From Populus alba (Eukaryota > Streptophyta > Magnoliopsida > Malpighiales > Salicaceae), in contig NC_133286.1 in the NCBI RefSeq assembly GCF_005239225.2, forward strand, positions 20,598,572-20,662,571: 64,000 nt of DNA, read 5' to 3'. Position numbers and translations under genes: made by a program. This document shows positions 10,490 to 21,827 of this stretch, in pieces. Under the pieces are notes generated by a model. That model worked only from the letters and a program-made list of their open reading frames with translations, had not been told where the DNA came from and searched no databases. Within the stretch, counting starts at the first letter, position 1; each line of letters begins with the position of its first letter.

Positions 10490-12915
10490 CTAACAGGCTG
10501 TAGGTCATCAGTGCATGCAGAATACTTCACTTTCTGTCAGCTTCATGTATACCCCATTTCTTCTGGGCCCTTAAACAGGAAAACAACTTTTCTATCGATC
10601 ATTATATAATTCAAAGAGATCTCCTCTCTCATTCCAAGTCACTTGAAAGCAAGGTTGCTAATTTGTGTTTTATTTTTCAATTGAAATAAAATGTTTTAAT
10701 TTTATAGTGTTTTTACGTGTTGTTTTTTGAGATTTTACTATTTATATATAATCTAAATTTTAAAAAAATTAATTATAAACTATCTAATACAAACACAATG
10801 TCAAATAAATATAATTTTAAAATTTAAAATATTTTTAAATAGTCATGATTAAATAGATATTTAACTTAAAGTAATTCAATTTAAACAAAATATAAAAATA
10901 AAATATTTTAACACAAATATTTTAAATATAAAGACATGTCAATGTTATCAAGGCTAATAGGTTCTAAAACATTCCTTATTTTACTCAAATTCCTACAAAG
11001 TATAAACATGAATATAAACCATATATATTAGTGATAAATTTAATTTTAAAAAATTAATATCATTGTTAATAAAAATAGTAATAATAATTTTTATTATTAT
11101 TATTAATATCATTTTTATTGAAAATAATAATGAAAAAAAACTTTTTATACTTGAGTAGTTTAATTAATTAAATTTAACCGAGTTCAATTTGATTCAATAA
11201 CTTTTCAAGACTATAACGGAATATGTGAAATAAAATCAGAATATTCTAGTCAAAATTTAGCTGAAAAGTCTAAAACGGATCGAGATTTGAAATGAGATAA
11301 AAATTATTTTGTTTTTTGAATTGATATAAAATATTTTGGTCATTCCAAACGAAACAAAACAGAATACCTTATTTGAAAGTAAATAAAACATATTATATAC
11401 GAGCAAAAGTTGGCCCAGTTTTCCTTTTTAAAAATCAAATCATTTACGAGCGGCCAATTCCAAAGCATGGCAACCAAATCAGATTCATTAGTGTAATTTA
11501 TTTTTAATTTGATATTAAATGTGCCAACTGACCATGCTTTTAAATAAATTCCCAAGCAAATTTATGTCTTAAACAAGACTCGGCTTTTTAAAATAATTTT
11601 AAGGATATCTCATAAATCAATTTAATATGTTGAAAGCATAAATTTATGTAGATGTTAATCTTAAAATTCGAATTCAAGAAGTCAAATAAAAAGAACTGAA
11701 ATTTTAAATATGAAGACTTTATAGCTAATTAATCTTAGAAAACAATATTATAGGCATATATAATAGCTAAATTACAAAAACACCTTAGGCGTCGGCACAT
11801 CTGTGTTCGAAAAACATGACGTGGGTGCTTTATTTGAATTTGGACTCTTATATATATTTACCACAGATCAATGGATCACGTGTAAAACGAGTTTAACTGT
11901 ATAATTAATTTACTTCCTGCCTTTTCTTTAGTTTTCTTTGAGCGTTGTAAGTTTGTAACGAGTGAATGCAAACATAAATGAGCAAAGCCCTCGGTCCTGA
12001 CAGTCCGATGGGAACAGGTAACCAGAAACAAGAGACATTCACTACATTAATGGAGATTGTCCTTTTTTTTCTTTTTTAATTGCAAGCAACCAAATCAAAT
12101 TCGTTAGTATTATCGTAAGGAGCGTGAAAGTATTGGAACCTAACAAATGCTATTAAATTAAAATAATTTTTTAATATAATTTATATTATTCTTGAATAAA
12201 TATTATATATTCTTTTATTTTTTATAATTTACATTTTTTTTCTTCATTGATTAAAATTTTTTATAGCTAAATTGATGGCAAATTATCAAATCAAAATAGA
12301 CAAATTAAAAAAACAGAGAATTAACGCAAGAAAAATAGAGAAAAATATATAGCAATTTTAAATTTGCATGAAAAGCTTAGGTTGGTCTTTTTATTTTTTA
12401 ATTTCCAAATTTCCAGTGTTCTTAGTTTTGAAAATTTAATTTTCTTTCAAAACTTTATTTTATTTTTATTTTTTGGTACGTTCTTATTTAAAAGAAGAGA
12501 GAAATAATTATTGGAATTTGATTTTAAAAAAAGCGAAAGTTAATATTAATTTTGATCATAAAAATATCAATCTTTATATCAATAGGTTTTATTTCATTAT
12601 GAAAGTCTTACTTAGATTTTTTTTTTTGTCCTTTCCCTTATCCAGGATAATATCTTGTGCTGGGAAAGATTTTCAATTTGTGTAGATTTTGATTTTTTGA
12701 CTAGTTTTTGAATTATTTGAGGTTATGAATGAGTTTATTAAGATCTATAAGGTATTTTTTTTTAAGTATTTTGAATAAAAAATTTGCTGAATTTTAATTT
12801 TTTTGGCATAAAATAGCCATAACACAACTTTTCAGTGGCTCACTCTAATCACTGAATTTTGTGTCAACTGTCAATAGATCATTCATCATCAGTGTTGTTT
12901 CTTTAAGAAAATACA
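10490..12915. repeat. Sulfotransferase-flank repeat, long copy 3 (interrupted)
   Basis: Starts with 'atcatctaacaggctgtagg' and 'agtgcatgcagaatacttc', shared with 14525-14570, then the AAACAGGAAAACAAC block (10573). It is interrupted by a foreign insert at 10650-11371 and continues with the same flank as copies 1 and 2. From 11476 to 12915 it is colinear with 1398-2811. This is the most complete flank copy. Confidence 0.75.
10650..11371. mobile_element. hAT-like insertion in the SOT flank
   Basis: The flank repeat is cut after CTTGAAAG (10642-10649) and resumes with TTTGAAAG (11372-11379), an 8-bp target duplication with one change. Other copies read straight through this site ('cacttgaaagtgaataaaac' near 4974 and 14682), so they are empty sites. 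The insert begins CAAGGTTGC and ends GTATTCCGTTTT-type sequence whose reverse complement starts TAAGGTATTC: short imperfect terminal inverted repeats. The length of 722 bp, no coding frame and an 8-bp duplication fit a non-autonomous hAT-superfamily element. Confidence 0.7.
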
Positions 12916-12916
12916 T

Positions 12917-13125
12917 TTTTTTTAATCAAAAATTTTCCTTTTCCTGTATTTTTTTCAAAACATATCTTTTCTTTTCTTATTCATGTATGTTTTTTAAATA
13001 TATTTTTATTATTAGAAGTGTGGTTTATTGAGTAAGAAAATAAGTTAATTGAAATAAAACTCTATTGATTTGAAATAGGAAGGAAAAAAATGTATATCTT
13101 TAATCAAAACTTTATTTTCTTTTTC
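12917..13125. repeat. Sulfotransferase-flank repeat, continuation of copy 3
   Basis: Counterpart of 4021-4190; directly follows the long block here, whereas copy 1 has 1.2 kb between the two. Confidence 0.7.
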
Positions 13126-14507
13126 CTGTTTTTTTTTCCAATGCATATCTTTTTTTTATTATAAATATTAATTTTTAAAATAAAATTCATCACAATCTTA
13201 AAATTACTTAGACGAGAATGTATAAAAATAATACAAGAATAGTAAATTCAAGAAAAATCATATCAAGAATTGAAAATAAAAAATAAATGTTTATTCACAT
13301 TGAATGTTAATGAGAAAATATTTTAAAAACAATAGAGCTTAATAGGTTTATATATAATTATTAAAAGAAGTAATTTTTAATACTACCATGAAAAGCTATA
13401 CTATTATTTGAAAACTTAGTAATCTAATAAATATTTAAATGTCATTTTAATAATTCTATTTAAAGTGAATCTTATAATAAAAAAAAATATAAAAAATATT
13501 AAGAATCATTCAAAAAAAAAAACCTTGTTGATTGAGCATGGGATGGAAAGATTGAATACAGTCATGCAGAGATTAAAACTATATAATATTGTCTCATTCA
13601 CGTAATTAGGGACAGGTAATGCTGTTAAGCATTCTAAATATCTATGTGAATGGAACACTCTTATTGTTAGCATGTCAGTTTATTCCTGTGCAAGATAGCA
13701 TCGTATTCTCTCCATGTTTTTCCCTTGTTTTGGGTCCATCTTGTGGTTGCTACATGGATAGAGTTCATGAGGGATTTTTATGGTGTAGAGAGGGGCATGA
13801 AGGGAAAAATAGTTTATTACATGGTTACTCGATAAATATAGACATAATTGTATTATATGATACTTTTAAGTTATTTAAACCATGTATAATTTTTTATTTG
13901 AATTATGTATTTTTAAGGTATTTGGATATTTGTATTGTTTTTTTTTTTTACTTTTATTTTAATAGTATTGTATTATTATTTACTTCTTGATTAGAATTAT
14001 TAATATATAATTAATGAAAATATTTTATTTGTGATTTTACAATTTTATAATCTAATTTTATATTATATATTTTGTGTCGTGTTAAAAAAAATATAATCTT
14101 AATTATATTCAATGTTGAAGAAGACAACCAACTAGATGAGTTAGAACATGTGTCAAAAGAGAAATGCCAAGTGTAGATCATATAGTTTTAAGTAAAACCA
14201 GCGGAGAGAGTGAAGAGTAGAGAAAATCAGATCAGAGGCAAACAAAAGTGGAATGGAGAGTGGAGACAATTAGCAAAAACAAAAGGCAAAATTTTTGTGG
14301 CCTTAGGCACAGGGAATTGGTAATTTTTTTAAAAAAATTTCAAATTCTGTAATATCCATGATTTTGATGGATTTTGTTTAATTTTAACTGATTTTACTAG
14401 TTTTTAACTTGTTTATACACATTATATTATGTACATATTAACTCGTAAAATTATATAATTTTACTAGTTAAATCTTTATTTTAACAACAATGATATGATA
14501 GAGTAAT
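13126..14507. other. Gene-free AT-rich stretch
   Basis: An open frame at 13619-13990 starts with ordinary codon use (Cys/Pro-containing first half) and then runs into AT-rich sequence. I recognise no family and do not call it a gene. Nothing else seen. Confidence 0.4.
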
Positions 14508-14812
14508 GCCTCGTCCAAGTTCCCATCATCTAACAGGTGATAAGGTCATGAGTGCATGCAGAATACTTTGTTGTTTGCCATCTTCAAGTTGACCCCATTT
14601 ATGTTGGGCCCTTAAACAGGAAAACAACTTTTCTATCAATCCTTTCGTAATTTAAAGAAATCTCCTCTCTCGTCCCAAGTCACTTGAAAGTGAATAAAAC
14701 ATATTTTATAGGAACAAAAGTTAATCCAATTTCCTTTTTTAGGAAGGAAATCACCTTTGACTTTGAGCAGCCAATTCCAAAGCATGGCAACCAAATCAGA
14801 TTCGTTAGTTTT
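14508..14812. repeat. Sulfotransferase-flank repeat, short copy 4
   Basis: Carries the 'catctaacaggtgataaggt', 'gagtgcatgcagaatactt', AAACAGGAAAACAAC, 'gaaatctcctctctcgtccc' and 'gtgaataaaacatatttta' blocks in the same order as copy 3, without the hAT insert, and breaks off after 'caaatcagattcgttag'. Its position relative to the SOT relic at 16330-16750 mirrors that of 4884-5045 relative to the intact gene at 5588. Confidence 0.75.
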
Positions 14813-15339
14813 TATTTTATTTCTTAATAATCAAAATTTTATAAATAAAACAGCATTATTATTAAGACGATGGTAACCATGTTAAAAATAGTTTTTATAC
14901 AGTAAGCAGTGAAAAAATCCATATACAAACACAACTTTTCTATCAATCCTTTAAATTTACTCTGTGCTAAAAGTACCGTGAATTGAAGTGGGGTAATGAT
15001 AGAGTTGCCCTAGCCACAAAGAGTTGCAAAGATTATGAGGGTGGGGTTGTTTTTTGGTTAGGGAAAAAATGATAAGTTCGGGTTTAGGTGAGGCTACAGG
15101 CCCCATGCTGCAAACATTTGGCATTGGGCTGCCAAGCCTTGGGTGTTAGGGCTAGACCTATATACTTAGCTGCAGACCCAGGCAAGCAAGTTCGAAGACT
15201 CTCTATCTAGAGTGTGCAGACCCGAGCGTCTAGGGTTTGCAGAACTGCGCGTTGAGTCCTGTGTCAAAACTTAATTATCTTGGGTTTGGTGTCAAGACCC
15301 AAGGTTCTTGAGTCTTGGGTTTCAAAATATAATTATTTG

Positions 15340-15800
15340 CATTGCAAATATAATTATTTTTATTAAAATTAAAAGTGTTGATATTAAAAATATTATTATT
15401 TGTCTTATAAATATTATTATTTTAGTTATAATTAATATTATTAATATTAAAAATATTATTATTTGTATAATAAATATTATTATTTTTATTTTAGTTAAAA
15501 TCATTATTATAATATTTATTAAATTTGAAAAAAATATTATTAATATTAAAAAAACATAAATAGACTTTAGTTGAAGGGTAAAATAAAAAATTGTTGTTGT
15601 TGTCGTCGTCGTCATTAATAAATTTGAAAAAAAATATTATTGCTATCGAAAAAAATCATAAATTTAATTTGAATGGATTAAAAGTTATAAGAACTTAGGT
15701 CAGATGAGTTTAATATTATTATAAATATTATTATATTCATTAATATTATTAAATGTGAAATAAATATTATTATTATTCAAAAAAAATATAGAATTGATTT
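15340..15800. repeat. AT-rich minisatellite-like array (inverted partner of 17.3-17.6 kb)
   Basis: Units of the type 'aatattattatttgtcttat', 'aaatattattattttagtta' recur with drift. The same unit appears reverse-complemented at 17320-17640. Long open frames here are Ile/Asn strings caused by composition. Confidence 0.6.
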
Positions 15801-16329
15801 GATGGAAAAAATCAATTACTATATTATCATTATTAACCTGAGTCAGGGATCCCCTACCAAACCCAAGAAACTTGGGGTTGGAAAGGGCGCCTCACCTAAG
15901 TTGCTTAGGTATAGCAGAAACGTAGGCTCAAATCTCTTGAGTCTTGAATCCTTGCCTGACTCAAGACTATGATTTCTGCGTAAGGATTCAATTCTCATAG
16001 ATTCTGCTCCAAGAGCTAATTCTCTCTTGTAATATCTATTGTTGATGGGATCAATATTAATATTAATTAATATATGAACGATTCTTAGAGATTTGTTTGC
16101 TTAGCTATGGTATAAAAAGATGATAGTAGATTTTTATATTGGGTACTTGGATTCAGAAAATTCATAGGCCTAAGAAGTTTTAAGCCTAGTATATTTTCAG
16201 ACCTGGAAGCACTTGGACCTGGTGCGCAATCAAACAAAATAAAAAAATTAAATTTAACAATTTTTTAAGATTCACAAATACTTGGTCTGAGCCTAAAAAA
16301 ATCGAGTCTGCCATCTCTCCAACTTATGG
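15801..16329. other. Gene-free stretch left of the SOT relic
   Basis: Contains 'gtcagggatcccctacc' (15844), related to the direct repeat 'ggattcagggatccccat' at 17207 and 17825. No coding sequence seen. Confidence 0.4.
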
Positions 16330-16750
16330 GTTTTGCATAAAGCGATGGATATGGCACATGGGTTGAACATGTCCAAGGCGATGGAAATGCAGACAGGTCA
16401 GGAACCTGGTTGTTTGCATAAAGCCTATACTCAAAGAAAGGAACAAGATCATGAGGGTTTGATATTTTTCACGGTTCATGATGGAAAAGACCAAGGCTTT
16501 CAACCATGTCGTCCCTGATTTAGGCATGGAGACAAGTATAGTGTCAGTGTTGCATGCTTGAAAGTTATTTTGAAATGAAACGACAGCACGAATCTCCTTC
16601 GGAGGGCACCAAAAGCCTTGGTAAAGATGCATATAACCAGATACCAATTCTCTTCTCTTTGGGAAGGGATGATAGTATATCACAGCATTGATCACTCTCT
16701 CCGGTTTCTGAAACAGTACAGTTTCTTTGAGTAATTTGAATGTCTTCCAT
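16330..16750 (-). pseudogene. Truncated sulfotransferase pseudogene (N-terminal half)
   Basis: Reading leftward from an ATG at 16750 the protein begins MEDIQITQRN and closely resembles the first about 145 residues of the SOT at 5588-6577. It retains SLPKEK, YQGFWCP and the PAPS loop PKSGTTW. There are at least two frame breaks: one just after SLPKEK (about 16650) and one with a small deletion just after MNREKY (about 16455), after which NPHDLVPFFEY-type sequence is in another frame. Homology stops near 16330, shortly after the catalytic ATH/THVPY region; the 3'-phosphate-binding and C-terminal parts are absent. It cannot encode an enzyme. Its place in the duplicated block marks it as the tandem partner of the intact gene. 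Confidence 0.9.
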
Positions 16751-17123
16751 GGAAGTTGTTCTTTTCTACCTCGAGTTCAGATTTTAGCTACCTTTAAAGG
16801 CGTTCCTGATTAAAATACACACTGTTCAAATCCCAAAAACAATATCTGACGCCCACCTCTTGCTGCTAGAGCCAGTGATTTTATGTACGCAAGAGACAAA
16901 TAACAAGCAGGCCGATCAATTTTTATTTTTTTTGGTATGCTAGAAGAAAAATAAAAGCAATGACACGAACAAAATTTATCAACATCTTATCTGTCAAATT
17001 GCAATAGCAGTCCGATCAAATTTAAATCATTTTAGGCTCCGCTTGCAAACAAACTCGGTTCGAAATAATTATTTTAAGAGTGACACAACAATTACAGCCT
17101 TAAATTAATTAAGCTATTGCTTT

Positions 17124-17255
17124 TATATAATAAGTTGTCGGTCTAGTAAAAATAGCCCTCGGCAATTTCACAAGTCTCCAAATCTAATTAGCATGGGGTC
17201 AAGGGTAGGATTCAGGGATCCCCATCTTTTATATAATAAGTTGTCGGTCTAGTAA
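17124..17255. repeat. Short direct repeats near the SOT relic
   Basis: 'cttttatataataagttgtcggtctagtaa'-type sequence occurs near 17120-17149 and again near 17225-17254, nearly identical. A second pair, 'gggtaggattcagggatccc', lies at about 17203 and 17821. These are local duplications of unknown origin. Confidence 0.75.
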
Positions 17256-17319
17256 TATAATTATTTTTATTATAGTTGAAAGTATTAATAACAAACATAT
17301 TATAATCTATGCTCTATAT

Positions 17320-17640
17320 ATTATTAATTCAATTACCATAAAAATAAAATATTTATACCCCAAATAATTATATTTTGTATATTAATACTTTGAATTATAA
17401 TAAAAATAATAATATTTATAGCACAAATAATACTTTTTTTTGATATTAATACTTTGAATTATAATAAAAATAATAATATTTGTACTGCAAATAATACTAT
17501 TTTTAATATTAATACTTTAAATTATAATAAAAATATTAATACTTTAAACTATAATAGAAATATTAATATTTATAACACAAATAATACTATTTTTAATATT
17601 AGTACCTTCAATAATAATAATAATAATAAATTTTAATTTG
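17320..17640. repeat. 63-bp AT-rich minisatellite
   Basis: TATTAATAC starts recur at 17380, 17444 and 17507, with a longer unit to 17597 that contains a 27-base internal duplication, so the period is 63-64 bases. Each unit holds 'ttataataaaaataataata' and 'cacaaataatacta' type segments. The unit is the reverse complement of that at 15340-15560. Confidence 0.8.
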
Positions 17641-17759
17641 TAATTTTATCTTTCAAATCATCTATATGGTTTTTCTTTAGTTGTAATAATATTTTATTTT
17701 AAATTTATTAATAATAATAATGATAATAAGTATAATAATTTATACTTTTATTATTTAAA

Positions 17760-18836
17760 TGAGTCTTGCATTAGGATGTAAATCGCTTGGTCATGCGGCA
17801 GAACCAATTCTAAGCATTGGGTTAAAGGGTAGGATTCAGGGATCCCCATCCTTGGATGCGCTCCTCAAAGTATGGTAAAAAAGAATCCTAAACACAAAGC
17901 CATCTCTCCTATCTCCTAATTTCTTCAAAATCAAAGGCAAATAGATGGTGATGGGCTCCAACATGAGGTGAGTGGGCTAAAAAGCAAGCCCACTCCTACA
18001 CCTTGACGTGTTCAGTTAGGGTTTGCCTGAGCCTACCATTCCCATTGCATGGGCTCGGGTTATGCCTGGATGGCCCATCTCTTTCTTATATATTTAGGAG
18101 CACATGATTCATCATCGCATAGGACACAAAATATTGTTAAAGCATATTTATGTCAGAGTTATAGTTTTACAAGGTGATAATCTGGACATCCACAATAACA
18201 ACAATGATTAATTATGCATAATCATGGAACAAGCAGATTCACATTATATTTATATATATAAGCTCAACTACCTAAAAATAAAAAGCTCATGTTTCGTTCT
18301 TTAAGCTCAAATTTAAATTTTATTTATTTATTTTAAATTAATATTTTTTTAGTTTTTTTAAATTATTTTGATATATTAATTTTAAAATAATAAAAAATTA
18401 TTATTTTGATACATTTCCTAGTAAAAATATACTTTAAAAAACAACCACAACTATACTTTCATATATATTCAACTACTTAAGTCTTAAGCTAAAATAAGCT
18501 TTGTCTCATATCATCCAGATTAAATTCATTAGCTAACTTTAAAACAATTCATCTTAAAATATATAGTATTTTGAAGAAAAAAAAAAAGCTTGTATAAATT
18601 TGAAAAAAATAAGCTAATTTTATGTTAATAGCATTTTAAAATTTGTCTTTAATTTTATTATTATGCACTAACTTTCTATGATTATTCTATCCTTAATAGA
18701 GTAGATAAATGAAAATTTAAGCTAAGCTCCCTAATCAATTTGAACATGCCAAACTTAAAAGAGAAGCCTAATTTCGCAAAAGGAGTTTGATCATCAAGCC
18801 TTATGCTCATTACAAAAACTGAACATAGCTTCGACA
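17760..18836. other. Gene-free stretch
   Basis: AT-rich, no coding sequence recognised. A patch at 17760-18100 is closer to average composition but its frames are short and interrupted. Confidence 0.4.
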
Positions 18837-19190
18837 TTACCCTAATTATGAAATGAACTGTTTGATAATATAATTATAATTTTTTTTAAAATAATTTTTT
18901 GAGTTAAAATGTATATTAATAATATTTTTTTATTTTTAAAAAATTATTTTTGACATCAATAAATCAAAATGTTTTGAAAACACTAAAAACATACTAATTT
19001 GAAGTTACCCTAATTATGAAATGAACATAGCTTGTTTGATAATATGATTATAATTGCTTTTTAAATAACTTTTCGTGTTAAAATACATATCAATAATATT
19101 TTTTTATTTTTAAAAAAATTATTTTTGACATCAGCATATCAAAATGATTTGAAAACACTAAAAACATATTAATTTAAATTTAATAAAAAA
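18837..19190. repeat. Tandem dimer of a MITE-like unit, period about 168 bp
   Basis: 'ttaccctaattatgaaatga' occurs at 18837 and 19005, followed each time by 'tttgataatat', a poly-T/A core, 'attatttttgacatca' and 'gaaaacactaaaaacatact'. The core belongs to a dispersed family also seen near 19300, 24200, 24800, 37160, 45200 and 46290. Confidence 0.75.
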
Positions 19191-20282
19191 ATTAAAAAAT
19201 TTAAATTTTTTAAAAGCGTTTTTGAAACGCATAAATAAACAAAACCGTACCTCAAATCCTTTTCGGCCAATAAATAACTAATTAAGTAGATTATTGACCT
19301 CTTTGATATTATAATAATGGTAGTGGTTTAAAGTGCTTTTCATTTAAAAATATATTAAAATAAAAAAAATATGTTTTAAAAAATCATTTCTAATATCAAC
19401 ACATTAAAATAAAATAAAAATATTATTTAAAATAAAAATAATATTTAAAATTTTTAAAAACACAATTTATATCACGATTGAAACACTATCCATCACTAGC
19501 GGTGATCATATTGATATCTCGCTAAAATATAGCCTCTCTCTCTTCTAGTCCAAATCGGATCTTGTAAAAAATCTGGCAAAACATTTTTTAAAACGTTGCA
19601 TGTTTTGTCTTATGTACATCCATCGTCACGCACTTATATATTAATCATTTGGAGATGAGTATTATTAATTTCTACTTAAAAAACTTCTAGCGGGGTCTAG
19701 TTCTATTGATGAGAAATTATCCCAAGCATGTTATACCATTAATTAAACTTTAGCGTAAATTTATACAAATTTTATATTTAAATAAATTTTATTTAATAGG
19801 ATATATTAAAAAAATAATATAAATTATAGATTAAAATATTATCTAAAAATTTAAACTTTTAATTTGAAATAATTATTTGAAAAAGTTGTACCTTAGTTCA
19901 ATTATCATGCCCTTTCTTCCAGCAAGGTCTAGCTCTACTGATGAGAAATTATCCTAGCATTAAGATATATAATACGTACGAACATGTTATATCATATAAC
20001 TTTTGGAGAAGCAATATTAAAGATAGTATAAATTTGTATAATTTTTAATTTTAAAATTATTTTAATTAACAGGATATATTAAAAAATAATATAAATTATA
20101 TATTAAAAACTATCTAAATGATTAAAATTTTAAATTTAGATGATTATTTAAAAAGTTGTAGCTGTAGTTCAATTATCACGCCCTTTCTTGCATACTTTCT
20201 TTCCAACCATCAATCAATTATTATTGATTGGAGAAATAATTCGAAACAAATTATAATAGTGTATTTCCCTTTCCCATCAATT

Positions 20283-21127
20283 CATTACAAGATTTAACAG
20301 TTTTACCGACGGAATTTTTCCGTCGGCGTAAGACACATATTCCATCGGTAATTAATTTACCGACTAAATCACCGACGGATAATTTTCATCGGTGAATCTC
20401 TCGTCGGTAATTTTTTGTCCGTCGGTAATTCCATCGGTAATAATATTACCGACGGATTACTGGCGGAACAGACGCGTCGGTAAATTTTTTTTTATTACCG
20501 ATGGATTTACCAACGGATTTACCGACGGAAATTTCCGTCGGTAAATCCGTCGGTAATTATTTAAAAACATTTAAAAAAAAAATACATTTTATAAAATTAT
20601 AAAATAATTAAATTAACATAAATCAACATTGTATAATATATACTCAAAATGCTTGGAAAAAAGAATAAGAAAATCAACTCAAACAAATTTGTAACAAATA
20701 AATAAAACAAAAAAATTAATTCAACTAAAAAATTCATATGAAAAAAATGAAGTTGCAATTGCTAAAAATTTAAAAATCCTATAAATAAATCAACTAAAAA
20801 TTGATCTCATATGAAAAAAAAAAAACTCACAACAACATTTATACAATTATTAAGAACAAAATCAATTAAAATTAAATAAAAAACAAATATAGTGAAAAAT
20901 CATGAAAAAAATAAGAAAAAAGAAAGATCTTACCTTAATATACTTGCAAGTGAAGCTAAGGAAAAAAAAATTCATGAAGCATATTAATTAAAGAAAACTA
21001 AGAGGATAAAAGAAGAAAGAAGAAGAAGGAAGAAGAAGACATACCCGAGCATGGAGGAAAAGAGAAGGAGATGAGGAGAGAAAAAAAGAGAAAGAAATAG
21101 ATATTGATGTTTTTACATATAGTGAAG

Positions 21128-21159
<32 letters not shown>

Positions 21160-21824
21160 GAAGTAGTAGTAGAAGAAGAAGAAGAAGAAGAAGAAGAAAT
21201 GAGTCTGTCTCTTGTGAAATAAGCGGATTCAGGTTTTTTATTGGGGCGCGTTACCGACGGATTTACTGACGGATAATTGAATAGTAATATTTTTTAATTA
21301 TTCCGTCGGTAATATTTAATTTAAATTTTCAATTTCGTAAAAAATTTTCAGAAACCGCCAAAAATTACCGATGATTTTTCAATCCGTCGGTGATTCCGTC
21401 TGTAATATTTAAATGAAAATTTTAAATCAATTGAATTTTTTCAGAAAACCGCCAAAACACGCCGACGAATTTTCAATCCGTCGGTGATTTTGTCCGTAAA
21501 GTAAAACAATTAACAATGCAATTGGAAGATAAACAGTTCTAGAGCTCTCTATAAAATACCGACGGAATTATTCCGTCGGTAATTCCCTTTGTAATTGAAA
21601 TGAGTCGGTAATTCCGTCAGTAAAAAATGACACGTCATCTTTTTTTTTTTTTTTGCTTTGCTCTATTTTTTTTTCCCACGGTAATTCCCTCGGTATATAC
21701 CGAGGGAATCTTTCCGTCGGTAAAATCCCTCGAAAATATTTTCGTCGGTAAAATCCCTCGGAAATTTACCGACGGAAATATTTCCTCGGTATTTCCGTTT
21801 GTATTTATTGATTTTCTGGTAGTG
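20283..21824. mobile_element. Non-autonomous CACTA (En/Spm) transposon
   Basis: The right end is TTTTCTGGTAGTG (21812-21824), the complement of CACTACCAGAAAA. The left end starts CATTACAAGATTT, a slightly decayed counterpart. The 3-base flanks are both ATT (20280-20282 and 21825-21827), the CACTA-type target duplication. Dense subterminal arrays of ACCGACGGAA and its complement TTCCGTCGGT occur at both ends (20306-20560 and 21250-21795), typical of transposase-binding repeats. The 1542-bp element has no transposase frame; its middle is AT-rich with (GAA)n runs (21120-21200). Mobility would need a transposase from elsewhere. Confidence 0.88.
21120..21200. repeat. (GAA)n microsatellite inside the CACTA element
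   Basis: Two GAA runs separated by a short GTAGAAGTAGTAGTAG variant segment. Confidence 0.9.
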
Positions 21825-21827
21825 ATT

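Noticed and set aside
13619..13990. 123-codon open frame
   Set aside because: The first half has ordinary codon use but the second is AT-rich low complexity; no family recognised and no supporting splice or promoter signals.
15308..15615. Open frames of 83 and 97 codons made almost wholly of Ile, Asn and Lys
   Set aside because: Product of an AT-rich repeat array; not protein-like.
20306..21795. Spaced short repeats (ACCGACGGAA) that might suggest a CRISPR-like array
   Set aside because: Spacing is irregular, both orientations are mixed, and the repeats lie just inside transposon ends; this is a CACTA subterminal region in a plant genome.
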